In this document: piece by piece, positions 23,065 through 37,000 of the stretch
How positions within the stretch are numbered: position 1 is the stretch's first letter
Layout of the letters: each line of letters starts with the position of its first letter
NCBI RefSeq assembly: GCF_964204645.1
Contig: NC_134036.1
Span: forward strand, 2,542,001-2,606,000
Direction: 5' to 3'
DNA length: 64,000 nucleotides
Source of the DNA: Tubulanus polymorphus
Taxonomy: Eukaryota > Nemertea > Palaeonemertea > Tubulaniformes > Tubulanidae
Position numbers and translations under genes: made by a program
Notes under the pieces: model-generated
Told to the model about the DNA's origin: nothing
What the model saw: only the letters and a program-made list of their open reading frames with translations
Database searches by the model: none

Positions 23065-24879
23065 TTCGCGCGCGCGTTGTGTTTTGTCCGTTATGCTTTG
23101 TCCTTTTGAAAGCTTCGGTTGGAACTGTAAATTGGTCTCGTAGTGCCGTCAAACTGCCCGATTGAATAGAATTGATAATTGACAAGTTTGGTTAATAATG
23201 CTAGTGATAACTATCTAACTAAGAGCAAGATGCTAGACATACCTTTCGAATTAGCAAACTGTTTATACCTTATTTTGCAACCATCGGTAATCGGTGATAA
23301 TACATTCTGCTTCTTGTGGCGAATCAACTACAGTTTACCATTCTCGATTATTTCTTTTGCATCCAGTGGAATTTCTCCGCGCGTCCAGCGTGACACTAGA
23401 CACCTGCCGTCTGTCCAGCGTGGCGATCGTATCGCACTGGCCACAACGGCCACAATCGCAATAACCCACCCTCCTTCCAGCGTGGCGATCGCATCTCATT
23501 GGACACCGCAATCGCAATTACCAGCCGTCCGCTGAGTTGCAATCATTGCAACTTATTAAAACTTCACAAGTTCATTAACCGCGCTCGATTAGTGGCTTGC
23601 GGCGAAATCGATTGGTGGGCGGTCGATCTCCTGACTTGCCAATAAGATGGCTCATTTCAACACTTATTCAACCGAATTCCCAGAGAAGTGTATTTATTTG
23701 TCATTTGGTAGAATTGTGTTTTGAGCCATCTTATCTGGAACTACTATGTAATTGTTGCGTCATGTTGGTCCACTAATTGAAACTCACAACTCAAAGCGGA
23801 CAATCTTGGGTCCAGTTGCTCAAAGGTTGGATAGATATCATAGTATCGATCTACTGCTTTACTCTAACATTTTTTGAACTACTTACCCCTTAACATTCGA
23901 AAAATGACAAATGATCGATAAAATTTCAAAATCATCTTTTCATCTTTAAAAGGATAGGTACAATTTCAAATCAGTCGATAAAATGTATGCGCTGGCATGG
24001 ATACGGCACGCAACAATAAACATCCGTTGACTATTGAAGATTGAAGGATAGAGAGGTTATTTGCAGTTTAGCACATATTGCGGCCTCCGGACTTCGATTG
24101 TCTGCTCTCAGTGGGGACCTCGGGTCAAGTGACCATCCGGAACTGACATGTTTGCGCCTGGCGTTCACATATTAACGTTTAATTGCTTATAAATATTGGC
24201 TATATGGTCACACTTACAAACGATGATGCAATTAATGATGTTTGATTTTGCCTGCAGGGGTCGCTGTTATTACTATTACGTATATATTTAAGAAATTAGT
24301 TCGTAAATCGCGGACGAAATCAAACCTCGAGGCAATTTGCAATATTCTGACCCAGCGGGGTCGAAACACTTGGTAAATTTTATTATCACTGTAGAAATAT
24401 AAATCAGGGACTTCTTTAGTTAGTCAACCATAACAAACACATTTTCATCGATGTATTGCATGGAAGGATGAAAAAAAATTCCCCAAAACCTAATCAAAGG
24501 ACAAAAAATCGATCATAGACATTTTAGTCAACCATAACAAACACATTTTCATTTTCCACGTTTTTAATCTTTTGAAGAAAATCTCGCGAATAATTCTCCC
24601 GCACTAAACACATCGGCATCATCATAAATAGATCTAGCCCGACCTTTCGACATCGACCGGCCCGCTTCTTAGTCGCGTTTCGGACGGTGTCGGGTGGTAC
24701 TTAGCAATTCAATTCAAACTGTATTGAGTAAATTCAAATTTACGTAATAAAATCTATAAATATGTAGTCAAGTAACAATAAAAGAACTGAAGGCTATATT
24801 TGAGGGGTTATATATTTAAGATCGTCAATTCAATGCGGAAACTAGTTTTAAAAACGAAAATAATATAAAATCGCTTTGA
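23065..24879. other. Upstream region of minus-strand GPCR and of ADAM10
   Basis: About three diverged ~65-bp GC-rich units (CCAGCGTGGCGATCG) at 23376-23515, a MITE family 1 fragment at about 23812-23885, and two copies of AGTCAACCATAACAAACACA near 24421 and 24526. No further gene seen. Confidence 0.4.
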
Positions 24880-25056
24880 ATCTTGCACCGGTAAGCGAGG
24901 TCGCTCGCGTGACGTCATTCACTTCCTGGTTCATGGCGGATTTGTTTTCGATTTTTGCGAAAATTCGTCGGAATTTCGCCGAGATTTCTTCGCAGAGACG
25001 CGACGGACGCTCGTAATTAGGATAATTAGTTAGTGGTGTTAATTGTAGATTCCGTC
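24880..25056 (+). promoter_or_regulatory. ADAM10 promoter / 5'UTR region, TATA-less
   Basis: Seen: a perfect CRE, TGACGTCA, at 24910-24917; an ETS-like ACTTCCTGG at 24921-24929; a CATGGCGG box resembling the YY1-type element at 24932-24939; locally raised CpG density against AT-rich flanks; no TATA box. This combination is typical of broadly expressed animal genes. The exact transcription start is not visible. Confidence 0.6.
24933..25016 (+). promoter_or_regulatory. Possible upstream ORF in ADAM10 5'UTR (27 codons plus stop)
   Basis: An ATG inside the CATGGCGG box opens a reading frame that begins MADLFSIFAKIRR and stops with TAA at 25014-25016, 40 bases before the ADAM10 start. It matters only if transcription starts upstream of 24933; then it could lower translation of the main frame. 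In YY1-boxed promoters the start often lies at or just after the box, so this may never be in the mRNA. Confidence 0.3.
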
Positions 25057-28000
25057 ATGTTGGTGTTTGATGTGTGCGCCGTTTTACTACTTGGATTACT
25101 GGGTTTAACTCGCACTGGTAAGGCACCACCCTGTCGTCATTCATTCAGCCCTGTTTGTTTACTTTTTTTTTGCGATCGAGTTTTGAGTATCGTCAGTGTA
25201 CAGAATCGGCACATACTGACCTATCAGCTCCCTACCCATCAATTCCTTCCATATATCTTTCAAAATCATTTTTGTGTCAAGTATAGGATTTTTAGGTAAC
25301 CGTTTGTTTTGTTTTTGAGACTCTTATTTCAATGTCATTCGAACCATCACTTCCATGTAAGGTGCTCTCTCCATCTTAAGATATTTCCCTCTTAAGTTTA
25401 ATGTTTACTATAAGAATTATAACTTTTGGTTTGAGGGTTACAATTTTATCTATTTTTCGAAGGTACATTTCATTCAGATTTTTTTTTAGACAGTGTCATT
25501 TTCAAAGAACTTCTTTGAAAATTACACTGGCCAAAAGATCATGATGAGTCCCAATTCCAATTCTATCCCTTGAAAACCCTACAATTTGGTTAATATATTT
25601 TACTTAGGCTGTCTTAGCCCTTTTATACTGTTCCAGCAGCCGCCATACCATCCAATCTTTCTGAATTAGAATTTGATGATCGATGTGGATATTATTATTC
25701 AGAGAAAGACTAAATATATTCTGAAAATGGATAAACAAATTTAAACCTTTTATTCGGATATGTTTTATGTCTCTTACGTGAGGTGACCCCCGCCCCTATT
25801 CGGATATGTCTCTCTTACATGAGGTGACCCCTAATTAATACGAATTTGAAACGGGTTTTAAAGTACTGGTACGTCACGCATGTGACAATATAAATACGTA
25901 CTATCCGTCTGTCTGTATGTGTGTTTATAAGTGTATATATATATATTATTTATTTATGGTTTTATTTGAAGTTGTTCGAACGTCACAAACAATAAAAACT
26001 TCCTCAAAAGAATCATTGTTAATGAATGAATGAATGAATGAGTCATAGCTGTATTTAAGTGTTACTGTTGAGTAATTCTAATTTGAGGTCATTTTTCACT
26101 ATAAGAAAAGCCACTAATGGCTAACTTAGTCATGTGTACTTGGCCTATTTGCAACATGAAGTATCTTGAGAAATGATTTAGATTCATAGACTAGAAGAAT
26201 TGATACCTTGTTTCTCATTTCTGCTGAGTTTAAAAGTTGACCCGGCCGGACGCCTATCTAACCTGTACATTAGGCTAAACAAAAATGATACCTTGTTTCT
26301 CCGCAGCGGCCGGGTCATTTTTGTAAAATATGATAAAATTTATAAACAGTTCATTTCTATAGCGACCGGGTCTGTTATGGTAAAATTGATCACGATTTAA
26401 AAAAAAGTAATGTATAGGGTAGATAGGCGGCCGGCCGGGTCAACATTTAAGCTCAGGAGAGCGGAGAAACAAGGTATCAATTTTTTTAGCCTTACTTCTT
26501 TTTAAAATCATGATTCAGTTATAGTTCCATTAAAGTAAATATTCTTTGGGCATATTTTTTAATTCTTATGGACTGTGTAGTCCATATGGGTGAATCGGTG
26601 GTGCCCCTCCCTCTAAACCCATTGGGATATAGACATGATTTATCTAACAAAATTAATCGGTTTGCTTTATTTTACCCCGAAATAAAGCGGGTTTTAGTAG
26701 CGATATTCATGTTTATATATGTATATATATTAAATTGTTATTAGATTTGTTTTACCCTGACATGAAGCGGGCTTGGTTTAGTTGATTAACGATATTCAGT
26801 TTGAATATGTTTTTATGTATATTAAACATACTCTCCTGCAATCGGGAAGCAATTCCAAATATTATCATTGAACACACAATTTGTTAAGGTATAAAAACTT
26901 TGTTGTTTTATTTGATTTTTAGTATTCATAATATGTTACTGCTTCCTGAATTAATGTGATATGCTTAACAGTGGATGATAAAAATACCCAGCATGATCTC
27001 CGGTTCATAATTTAATATCCTGTTTATATCGCTCAGTGGGGATAGAGGGATGGAGTGAAGATATTTTTGCTGAAGTGATGTAATGTGTTTTGTTAGTTTA
27101 AAGAGAGACTGAATGAATTGAAACTGAGATTTGTTTCAGCGAGACTGGTAAAATTCTACGCCAAGTTGGTGTCGAATACTGAGTAAGAGTTTGTGAAATA
27201 CAATAGACTCTGTCTCTTACTGCGGTAAAGCTGAGACCAGTAAAATTCTACCCCGAGTTGATGTCAAATACTGAGTAAGAGTTTGTGAAATACAGTAGAC
27301 TCTGTCTCTTACTGCGGTAAAGTTGAGACCGGTAAAATTCTACCCCGAGTTGATGTCAAATACTGAGTAAGAGTTTGTGAAATACAGTAGACTCTGTCTC
27401 TTACTGCGGTAAAGTTGGGACCGGTAAAATTCTACCCCCATGTTCTTGAATGCGGAAAGTTAATCAAATTTACCATACAATGTAATTCGGTCGGGAATGA
27501 AAAATGTCTGTGTCTTATATAGCGTCAGTACGAGTAGGGTGGAGTCGTTTAGACATCAACAATTCCAATACAACTTCACTTCTTAAGAACTAACAGAAAT
27601 CTTGCCGTCTAGAACTTGAGACAATATAGGCCTATTAGCAACTTGTAAATGTTAAGGAGAAAAAAAAGGTCAATATGAAATCGGAAAATTCCGTGACACA
27701 AAGCATCGAATTGCTTCTTGGTGAAGTGAGTCATAATAATTTTTATTGAATCTGCAGAGAAAGAATCAGGGCAACTTATCACGTAGCTTGCCATATACTG
27801 ATAAACATTAATTGAACTAGACTGATGAACAATAGGTCCATATATTATTTCATAATCGATTCGAATTTTTTTTTTCTATTTTTCCAATCAGGTTTTCGTG
27901 TTGACTTATATCGCTAACAGCTAAATATAACCACAAGACTGTTTTTAAGATAAAAACCCACTGTCTACAGATAAAAAGAATTCAAAAACAAGAATTTATT

Positions 28001-31000
28001 TATTCAATCTAAAATATATAGAATACACGACGTTTCGATCCCTAAATTCTTGTTTTTAAAAAACTGGCGATGATCTCTAGGGTGAGATCGAAACGTCGTA
28101 TATTCTATATATTTTAGATTGAATAAATAAATTTTTGTTTTTAAATTCTTTTTATCTGTAAATAGTGGGATTTTATCTTATCATCCGTTCACCATGTTTG
28201 AGTATGGTTATCATTCTAAGGCAGTTTATTTTTGTTTATCGGATTTCTATTTATCTTTATAATTGTCGGTTTGACAAAATTGACATCTACGTATTAGGCC
28301 TATGTGTACAGCAGTACTTCACATTGCCTGTCTATGTCTGGATAATATAAGCCCCACCCAAGTGCTTTATTTCACCATATCGTATTATAGAATATTGCCA
28401 TGAATATTTGGTATTGTTCGATTTAGTATTTATTCCATTTTGCCTGGAACATTATTGAAACTGGGAAATATTTACGTTGATATAATATTAATATATATTA
28501 ATATATAATTATTATGATAATGTTGATAATCCGTAGATTTAATAGCATCTGTTTCATTTTGAAAGTGTTCACCAGCACCAGCAGTCGTTGTAAGTGAAAA
28601 CTGCATTACTTAGATGTGTTTAACTGTAATTGAATAAAATGAAAATTTACTCGCGTGATTTTCGTGGATTTTCGGACTAAGGATGGGCCTCAAAGAATTC
28701 TGCAAAAATCATCAAATTAAAAAAGATATTTTGCAAAAATGTTTTTTTTTTGTGTGTAAATTCTCCCATCATTTGAATCAAGTTCATCACAATTTTCGAT
28801 CCATTTTTATTCGATTCTGCAGTGCCCTCCAAGATTTAATGTGGCAGATACTTGAATAAAAAAAAGAATTTAATTTTTATTTTATTTTTCTGTTCCCTTC
28901 CATTTTAAAAGGCCTATTTGTATTATGAAATTTTTTTTTATTTTTCATTTTTTCTTGGAATTCTTCACAATTTTCACTCCATTTTTACATCATTCTGCAG
29001 TGCCTTCCGAGATTTAATGCAGCAAATAGTTACGTAATTAAAGAATAAAATCAATTTAATTTTTTCCATTTTAAAACGCCTATTTGTATCATGAAAATTT
29101 ATATTTTACATTTTTCATTTTTTTTCTTTAACCTCCAATTTTTTTTTCTTGAAAAAATATCCATACTTCAGGTAATTTTAAAAAGGCCCTTAAATTTTAA
29201 ATATTCAACTGTTTTTTATTGATTTCCAATTGCAGAATGTGGTAAATTGACGGATAGTATTTTACATTACGAAGGTTTATCGTACGCGACAGATCCAGTA
29301 CACAGCGAACATCAGAGAGTTCGGCGCTCTTTACAGCCGCATCAACAACAATTAAATATTCATTTTAAAGCTTTAAATAGGTACGTTTGATTTCCTGCCC
29401 GGGCCGGTTCCATAGTCATGGCTTTAGACTTATGACTTGAGACAGGGATTGATTGGTTCCATAGTTATGGCTTTAGACTTAAGACTTAAGACTGGGATTG
29501 GTTCCATAGTTATGGCTTTAGACTTAAGACTTGAGACAGGGATTGATTGGTTCCATAGTTATGGCTTTAGACTTAAGACTGGGATTGGTTCCATAGTCAT
29601 GGCTTTAGACTTAAGACTTGAGACAGGGATTGATTGGTTCCATAGTTATGGCTTTAGACTTAAGACTGGGATTGGTTCCATAGTCATGGCTTTAGACTTA
29701 AGACTTGAGACAGGGATTGATTGGTTCCATAGTTATGGCTTTAGACTTAAGACTGGGATTGGTTCCATAGTCTTGGCTTAGACTTAAGACCATTTGATTT
29801 TTATTAACATTAAATTCTGTGAACATGAATTTTCAATAAAACTAACGTTCGTCTTGAAATGACTCTTGTGGCTTAGACTTAAGACCAGTCCAAGACCAAC
29901 TTAACTCAATAGTATATCTAACAGCTTGAGACCAGTCTTAAGATTTAAGACTAATTTTGGACTTAAGTCTCTGAACTATGAAGCCAGCCCCTGAGGGTTT
30001 TCACTTCACTAACCCCTCCACCATGTAAAGCTATGTATTTATATATACTTGATTGTAAATTAATCAAAATCTCTATCGAAAGATGGCAGCACCTGTCAAA
30101 TGTGAAATTTTAGGAATGTCATATTAGTTGAGATATCTGTTGAAAGATGGCAGCACGAGTGTTGTGAAAGTTTTCGAACTAGTAAAACACTGCCAGCTTT
30201 ATAGGGTGGTAAATCATCCGTACTGAGAGAAGGAAATATATCCTCCTTCAATATATCCTTCTCGTCCTTCCCTTCAGTCATCCATCATTTATGAATAAAA
30301 TATCGCCTGAAAATGTCGTAACTATTTTCATGTTTCTGTTTCTGTGAATTGCAGAGATTTCAATCTGGTATTAAAACCCGATCGGAGTTCATTTACCGAT
30401 GATTTCCACGAAGAGCTGAACGACAAAACCATCGCTAAAACAGATTTATCATTTTTATACAAAGGGACTTTAGCGGGTATGTGTAGCTTTCGATGTTCTC
30501 TGAAGATGAAATTTATTAAGGACTACAAAACTGTCAGAATAAACTGTCAAATTATCAACTGAGGGCTTTGTAAGGGCCCAGTTTTAACTAAAAATCTCCA
30601 GTTGCACTGAAAAATTACCAGTTGCTGAAAATTTAGTTAAAGATAACCGGTGGATAGATACCAATGTAACAATGAACTTTTAATAGTCTCTATGTCAACT
30701 ATCCACTGGTTAACTCTAACCAACTATTGAGCAACTGCAGCCCCAATAGTATCGTAGGACAACTATCCACTGGTTAACTTAAACCAACTTTTTAACCTGG
30801 CCGCTGACCAGTTGAGAATATATAGTGAGGCTGGTCAAATAGAACTGTTGTATTTGCTTTAACTTTCAACTAGAAATCTTTAAACAAATGAGGCTATGTT
30901 CATACCCAGTTACCCAATTTAGTTAGCATGCCATAACCATACCATGTCATAACTGGAACAGTGTAATTTTAAATGTGTGTAATTGTAAATGTGTGTAATT

Positions 31001-34000
31001 GTAAATGTGTGTAATTGTAAATGTGTGTAATTGTGTATTCGCAGGAAATGTTTATAGTAAAGTTTATGGGTCGGTGCTCAACGGTATATTCTCCGGGGTC
31101 ATACGTACTCCAGACGACGTGTACCACGTGGAAAAGTCGTATTTATATTTCCCGCGCGACGACGACGATCGTCGGAAAAAATTCCATTCCATTATTTATC
31201 GCGAGAGCGACGTACGTGAACCCGACAACAATGGGGAATCTAGGTGAGTTACCGGGATGATGAATAACAATCGGAGTGGCGCATCTGACCTGGAAAACCT
31301 GGGAAAACTTGGAAAATTTGACATATTCTTGGAAATCTTAGGGAATTCAGATAATGCTATTGACATTTCTTAATTAATACGTGATTTAATGAAAAATTAA
31401 TTAATTTTTCCACCATGTAAAGTGGTATATTTATGCATATATGATTGCAAATTAATCAAAATCTCTATTGAAAGATGGCAGCACCTGTAAAATATCGAGA
31501 AATTTTAGGAATATCATATAAGTTGAGATATCTGTTGAAAGAAAACCTGGAAACAGGGCGGAATCAATCAGGGAAAAGGAATCAATCAGGGAAAACTTGG
31601 GGAATTTGACAAATTCTTGCAAAAAAAACCTTGAAAACTCGGGGAATTCAGATAATGATATTGACCTCGTGTTTCTTTATCAATACGTGATTTAATGAAA
31701 AATTAATGTATTTCAACATTTTAAACCTATGAATTTATCTGATTCGATCGGGGGTCATTTTGTGGAAAAATCAGGGAAAACTCTGGGCATTTATCAACAA
31801 GTGGCGCCACCTGACAATGAGAAACCGTGGTAATAACCGATATTGAATGTATTGTTGCAGTCGAATGAAACGTTCCGCCGCCGGAGGAATTCTCGGTCAC
31901 TGCGGTAATGACGATATCCGTGAATGGATGCGAAGAGAGCAGAATTTACCGGTCGTCGAGGATCCGAATAATCCGGTAGGTTTTCGATGATGTCATTAGG
32001 GGATTTGCGACGGGTGGTCTCGTAATTTTTTTTTTGAATTTTTTTCGAAATTTCTAAAAAAATTAACGAAACGTTGGATTTTTTTTTTTTCCAGAAAATA
32101 TCGGTGAACGTTCACACGTCGCATCGGAGCGAATCGAGTCACGCGAATATGTATACATCGCCGTCGTCGTCGTCGGGGCAACAACGCAACAATCGGTATA
32201 AACGCGCGACGAATACGAAATTGAAGGTTTGTCCGTTGTATTTGCAATCGGATACGATGTTGTGGGATCACGTTAGCGGTGTAGACAGCAACGGTAGACC
32301 GAGAAATGTACGTTTCAGCTGTTTATTATTATTATTATTCTTATTATTATTATTATTATTATGATAATTATTGTTATTGTTATTACTATTTGGTGGCCAT
32401 TTAGGCAAATCAGAGAAAAGTCAGGGAATTAGAACTTGACCGATACACGAGGATCGGCACAGATGAGCAACTAAACTAAAACAATAAGATAAAAAGCCCA
32501 CTATCTATAAATTAAAAGAATTTTAAAAGCATGAAATTTATGATAAATAAATTTCTTCGAATATATAAATTTCTTGATTTTAAAATTCATTTAATTTGTA
32601 CATAGGCCTAGCGGGTTTTTATCTTATTATCCGTTCACCACGTTTGAGTTTGGTTATCGTTCTTTAAACTTAAACAATGATTTTTAGCCCCATTTTACAC
32701 ACAGTTGAAATAGACAAGAGTCTTAGTAATTAATTTCGAATATCTCGTACATCAAAACCAACAATTAAGACTGTTTTTCTTATCATTGTTTCAGTCGCCG
32801 GAGGAAACGAGGAATGAAATATTGAGTATATTCAGTATTCACATACAGGGAATTAAAGATATTTACGAACCGACCGTTTTTGTGAACACGGCCGGTACGA
32901 AAAGATACAGCGGTATCTCATTCGCCGTACGGAGGGTCAAGGTCAGTACGGTAGTCTCTGTCTCTTCTTTCTTGGCGCAATTCTCACCAGCAAAATTTTA
33001 ATGCATTGAATCCTCGACAATATTCATATGCTTGATGCAAGAAAATGGCCACCTCCATATCTTTCCCTATGACATCATCAAATACAGTAATCATTGGTGG
33101 AGAAATGGCTGATTCCATAAATCTCCCTCTGACATCACCAAAAATTGATCTGGAGATGTAGACAATTCATAAAGATGGTCGCCTTCATGAATCCCACTAT
33201 GACATCATCAAATTGATCTAGTAGCCATTACAGGGAAGATGGCTGACTCCATAAATCCCACTCATGCATTTGGAGATGTAGATTTTTCAGAAAGATGGTT
33301 GCCTTCATAATTCCCACTCAAGGGGTGTACTCTTTATCAGATCGGAGAATCCGTTTGCCTCCAATCATACTCTATAATTGGTCACATGACTTTTTGGAGA
33401 GTCCAAAACCTCCTTTCTGTCGAGGTGGTGTGATTCGGATTTTGTGTGGAGCCAACTGGAGATTTCGGACGGAGACTTCGGAGGCCATAATAGAGTACGC
33501 CCAAGTAGCCATCCTCTATCGTACATGTACATGTATTTTTTGTAACGATATATTCACAAATTTTGTTTGTTTCTTTTTTTCATGCGTAGATCAATAAAAC
33601 GGACACAGATTGTCCTCAGGGATCGAGTACTCCGCAGTCGTTCAACCCGTATTGTAATCCGTACATCGACGCCGGCAACTTCTTAAACTTAAACTCGTTG
33701 AACAATCACACGATGTACTGTCTGGCGTACATCTTCACGTATCGGGATTTCAGCGGTGGAACATTAGGACTCGCGTGGGTCGGATCTCCTGGCAGTAAGT
33801 TATCATCATCATCATCATCATCATTGTCATCATCATCATCATCATCAAGAGAAATTAACACGGCTTGTTGAAGTCGGGATCTTTTTGGAACAGAAATTTT
33901 TATCTAACACGTTCGCTGTGAACTGCGATCTATGAGCCATCATTGCCACTAGAATTTATCCCATATTTTCTGCTGATCCTTCTTCTTCCGGCACGCAGGA

Positions 34001-37000
34001 ATGACACCGTTCTTGATTTTTCTGGCAATGGGAACAAACTCACGATGCTCATTGGTCAATTTTGAACAAAGCCTGAGCATGTTTTGATATGATTTATTTT
34101 CCAGTAAGATTTTTACAAAATTAATGAGTAAGGAAATACATTAAAGATGTAATAATATCAAATGAGGGAATTTTAGCTCCAGTGCCGCAATTTTACTACA
34201 ACAGTGGCAGCAAAAGTGTTGAACGTTTTAAAGTAAAAGATCAAGAACGTTTGTGCAGGAATTCTGTCTTAACCAGGAATTTGAAATCAATAGGCCTAAA
34301 TCTCTATGCGCCTGTGATGTTGATGATGCTCCCTCTCTTCCATTGCGGTTTGATATTTTTCATTTCGTCGATTCACTTTACAGAATCGAGCGGAGGAATC
34401 TGCGAAATCAATAAGTTGTACGAAGAAAAAGGAAAAGTCGTTTATAAAAGTTACAACACGGGAATCGTCACGTTCCTGAACTACGGAAACAAAGTCGCGA
34501 CAAAAGTGTCCATTTTAACGTTCGCTCACGAGGTCGGCCACAATTTCGGCTCACCGGTAGGTCGTTCAAAATGTCTGCATCCATAAATCCCCTAATGACA
34601 TCATCAAATTGATCTCCATAGAGACAATTGTAGAAAACATGGCTCCTTCTGTAAATCCCCTAATGACTTCATCAAATTGATGTGGTGATATAGAGCCTTC
34701 CAGAAAAGATGGCTGCCTCCATGAATCCCTCTATGATGTCATCAAATTGACATGGACTTGAGATGAACCTTCCAGCAAACATGGCTGCCCCCATAACCAT
34801 AAATTCCCCTATGACATCATCCAATTGATGTTGAGATAGAGAAGAAGATGGCTGCCTCCATAAATCCCCTTATGACATCATCAAATTATGACATCATCCC
34901 TAACGTCAAATTGATGTGGAGAAATATAACCTTCCAGAAAAGATGGCTGCCTCCATATCCATAAATTCCCCTATGACATCATCCAATTGATGTTGAGATA
35001 TAGAAAAAGATGGCTGCATCCATAATTCCCCTTATGACATCATCACCAATCTGACACAGAGATATAAATCATTCCAGCAATGATGGCTATCTCCATAAAT
35101 CCCCCTAAATGTCATATTTTGTTCTCTCATTGAATTCTAGCACGATTCCGGTGATGAATGCACCCCTTACTCAAGCTCAAAACAAAACCCGAACGGTAAT
35201 TATATAATGTTCGCTAGCGCCACCTCTGGCGATAAATCGAACAATCGTATGTTTTCGCCGTGCAGTAAATCGAACATCTCCGAAGTTCTTCACGCGGTGC
35301 TGAACAAAGAGAGCGGCAAACGAAATTGCTTCGACGGTAAGGAAACTTCGTTAATAAATCTGATATGCAAATTTATGCAAATTTTATGAGATTATGTATA
35401 TTTATGTTATTCGTAGTTTGGTATATTTTGACAGGAAGATAATTTAAATTCTATATGCACATTTTATGCAATCATGTAAATTTATGTTATTCATAGTTTG
35501 GCTTATTTTGATAGGGAGAAAATGTGAATTCTATATGCAAATTTATGCAAATTTTATGCATATACATAGATTTATGTCATTTCATAATCTTGTACTCAGA
35601 TTTTCTATGTCTCTATCTGCTACAGAAAGTAACGTTGCTTACTGCGGCAATGGAATAGTGGAGGAAGGTGAACAATGCGACTGCGGTTACCTCGGTGAAG
35701 ATGAGTGCGAGAGGGACAAATGTTGCTATGGACAAACTAATGATCCCTCAACAGCGTGTAAACTTAAACCCCGTTCAACTTGCAGGTCAGTCTCGCATCT
35801 GAATAACTTGAACGATTCAGTGAAATTAGGATTAATTACTAATGACGACCTTCTCATTCTCAATAACATCAACGATTCAGTAAAATTATCATAAGTTACT
35901 AATGACGACCTTCTCATTCTCAATAATTTCAACGATTCAGTAAAATTATGATTAGTTACAATGATGGAGTCAGTATGCTGATGAACTTCTCATTTCTGTT
36001 TCCAGTGTTAAAGACCCGTGTTGTAAATTGGATAAAGTGACACAGACATGCAGTCAGGTTCCTAAAAGCGCAAATAAATCTTGTCTATCAGAAACTGAAT
36101 GTTCATTGCCGACAACTTGCGAATATCCTTTTACCAGTAATGAATCAAATACTTTATACCGAGAAGGGGAGGAAGGGAGAGGGAGGGGGAGAAGTTGTTT
36201 TAAATGAAGAATGGAGTGTCAGTAGTGTTGAAGTATGTACTTACTTAGAGACCATGAAAGGAGAGAAATGAAAGAAGATGTAAGGAGGGAGGGAGAGAAA
36301 GGGAGGATAAAGCGAAGGAGGATGGGAGGGAGAAGCAATGAATTTCAAATACTGGTATCATATAAACTTATTGTTTCATTCTTTAACTCATTTCGCACTG
36401 GTATAAACGCCAATTGTCCAAAACCGAAGCCAAAGGCGAACGATACCGCCTGCAACGCGCAAACTCAAGTTTGTCTCGGCGGGGTAAGTGGTTTATTCTA
36501 TTCTACCAGACACACAACACGTACATTCAAAATCTGACTCGCACTGGGCCCAGTTTCACGAAAAAGTTTAAGCCTAAAACGGTTAAATCTGAATTGCTGT
36601 ACTCATTGAAGATATGAAGATATGAAGTAACCAATAGCGATTACACTAATAATTTTAGTTAAACTTTTCTGTGAAATAAGGCCCTGATTTGATTTATCAA
36701 AAAAGTCCACGTGTTACTTTAATCTGGAACGCTGTTTTCAGGAATGCTCCGGTTCGATTTGTCATACGATTCCCGGCTGGGAGGAATGTTACATCAAAGT
36801 CGATCCGCAGAAGAAGAACTCGGCGGAAAGCTGCTTTGTCGCTTGCCAGAGTAAGTTTCTCCATTGAAATACGCTGAATTTGATTTTGGAGCTAGGGAAG
36901 GTCTGGGGAAATTATCTTCCGTCTCTGATCTTGTTATTTTTCGAAAAAATAATTTTTCATTATCCGTGAATTTCAGAAAAAGGCACGAAAAACTGTATCA

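Noticed and set aside
29437-29781. 114-codon frame of repeated [11 protein letters not shown] units
   Set aside because: Produced by MITE-derived tandem repeats within an ADAM10 intron.
34182-34586. 134-codon frame covering an ADAM10 exon
   Set aside because: Only its 34384-34556 part is exon; the rest reads through introns.
36123-36480. GT donor at 36136 (ACCA|GTAATG) for the ADAM10 exon
   Set aside because: No AG acceptor lies just before the next conserved segment in the right phase; the AT-AC signals fit fully.
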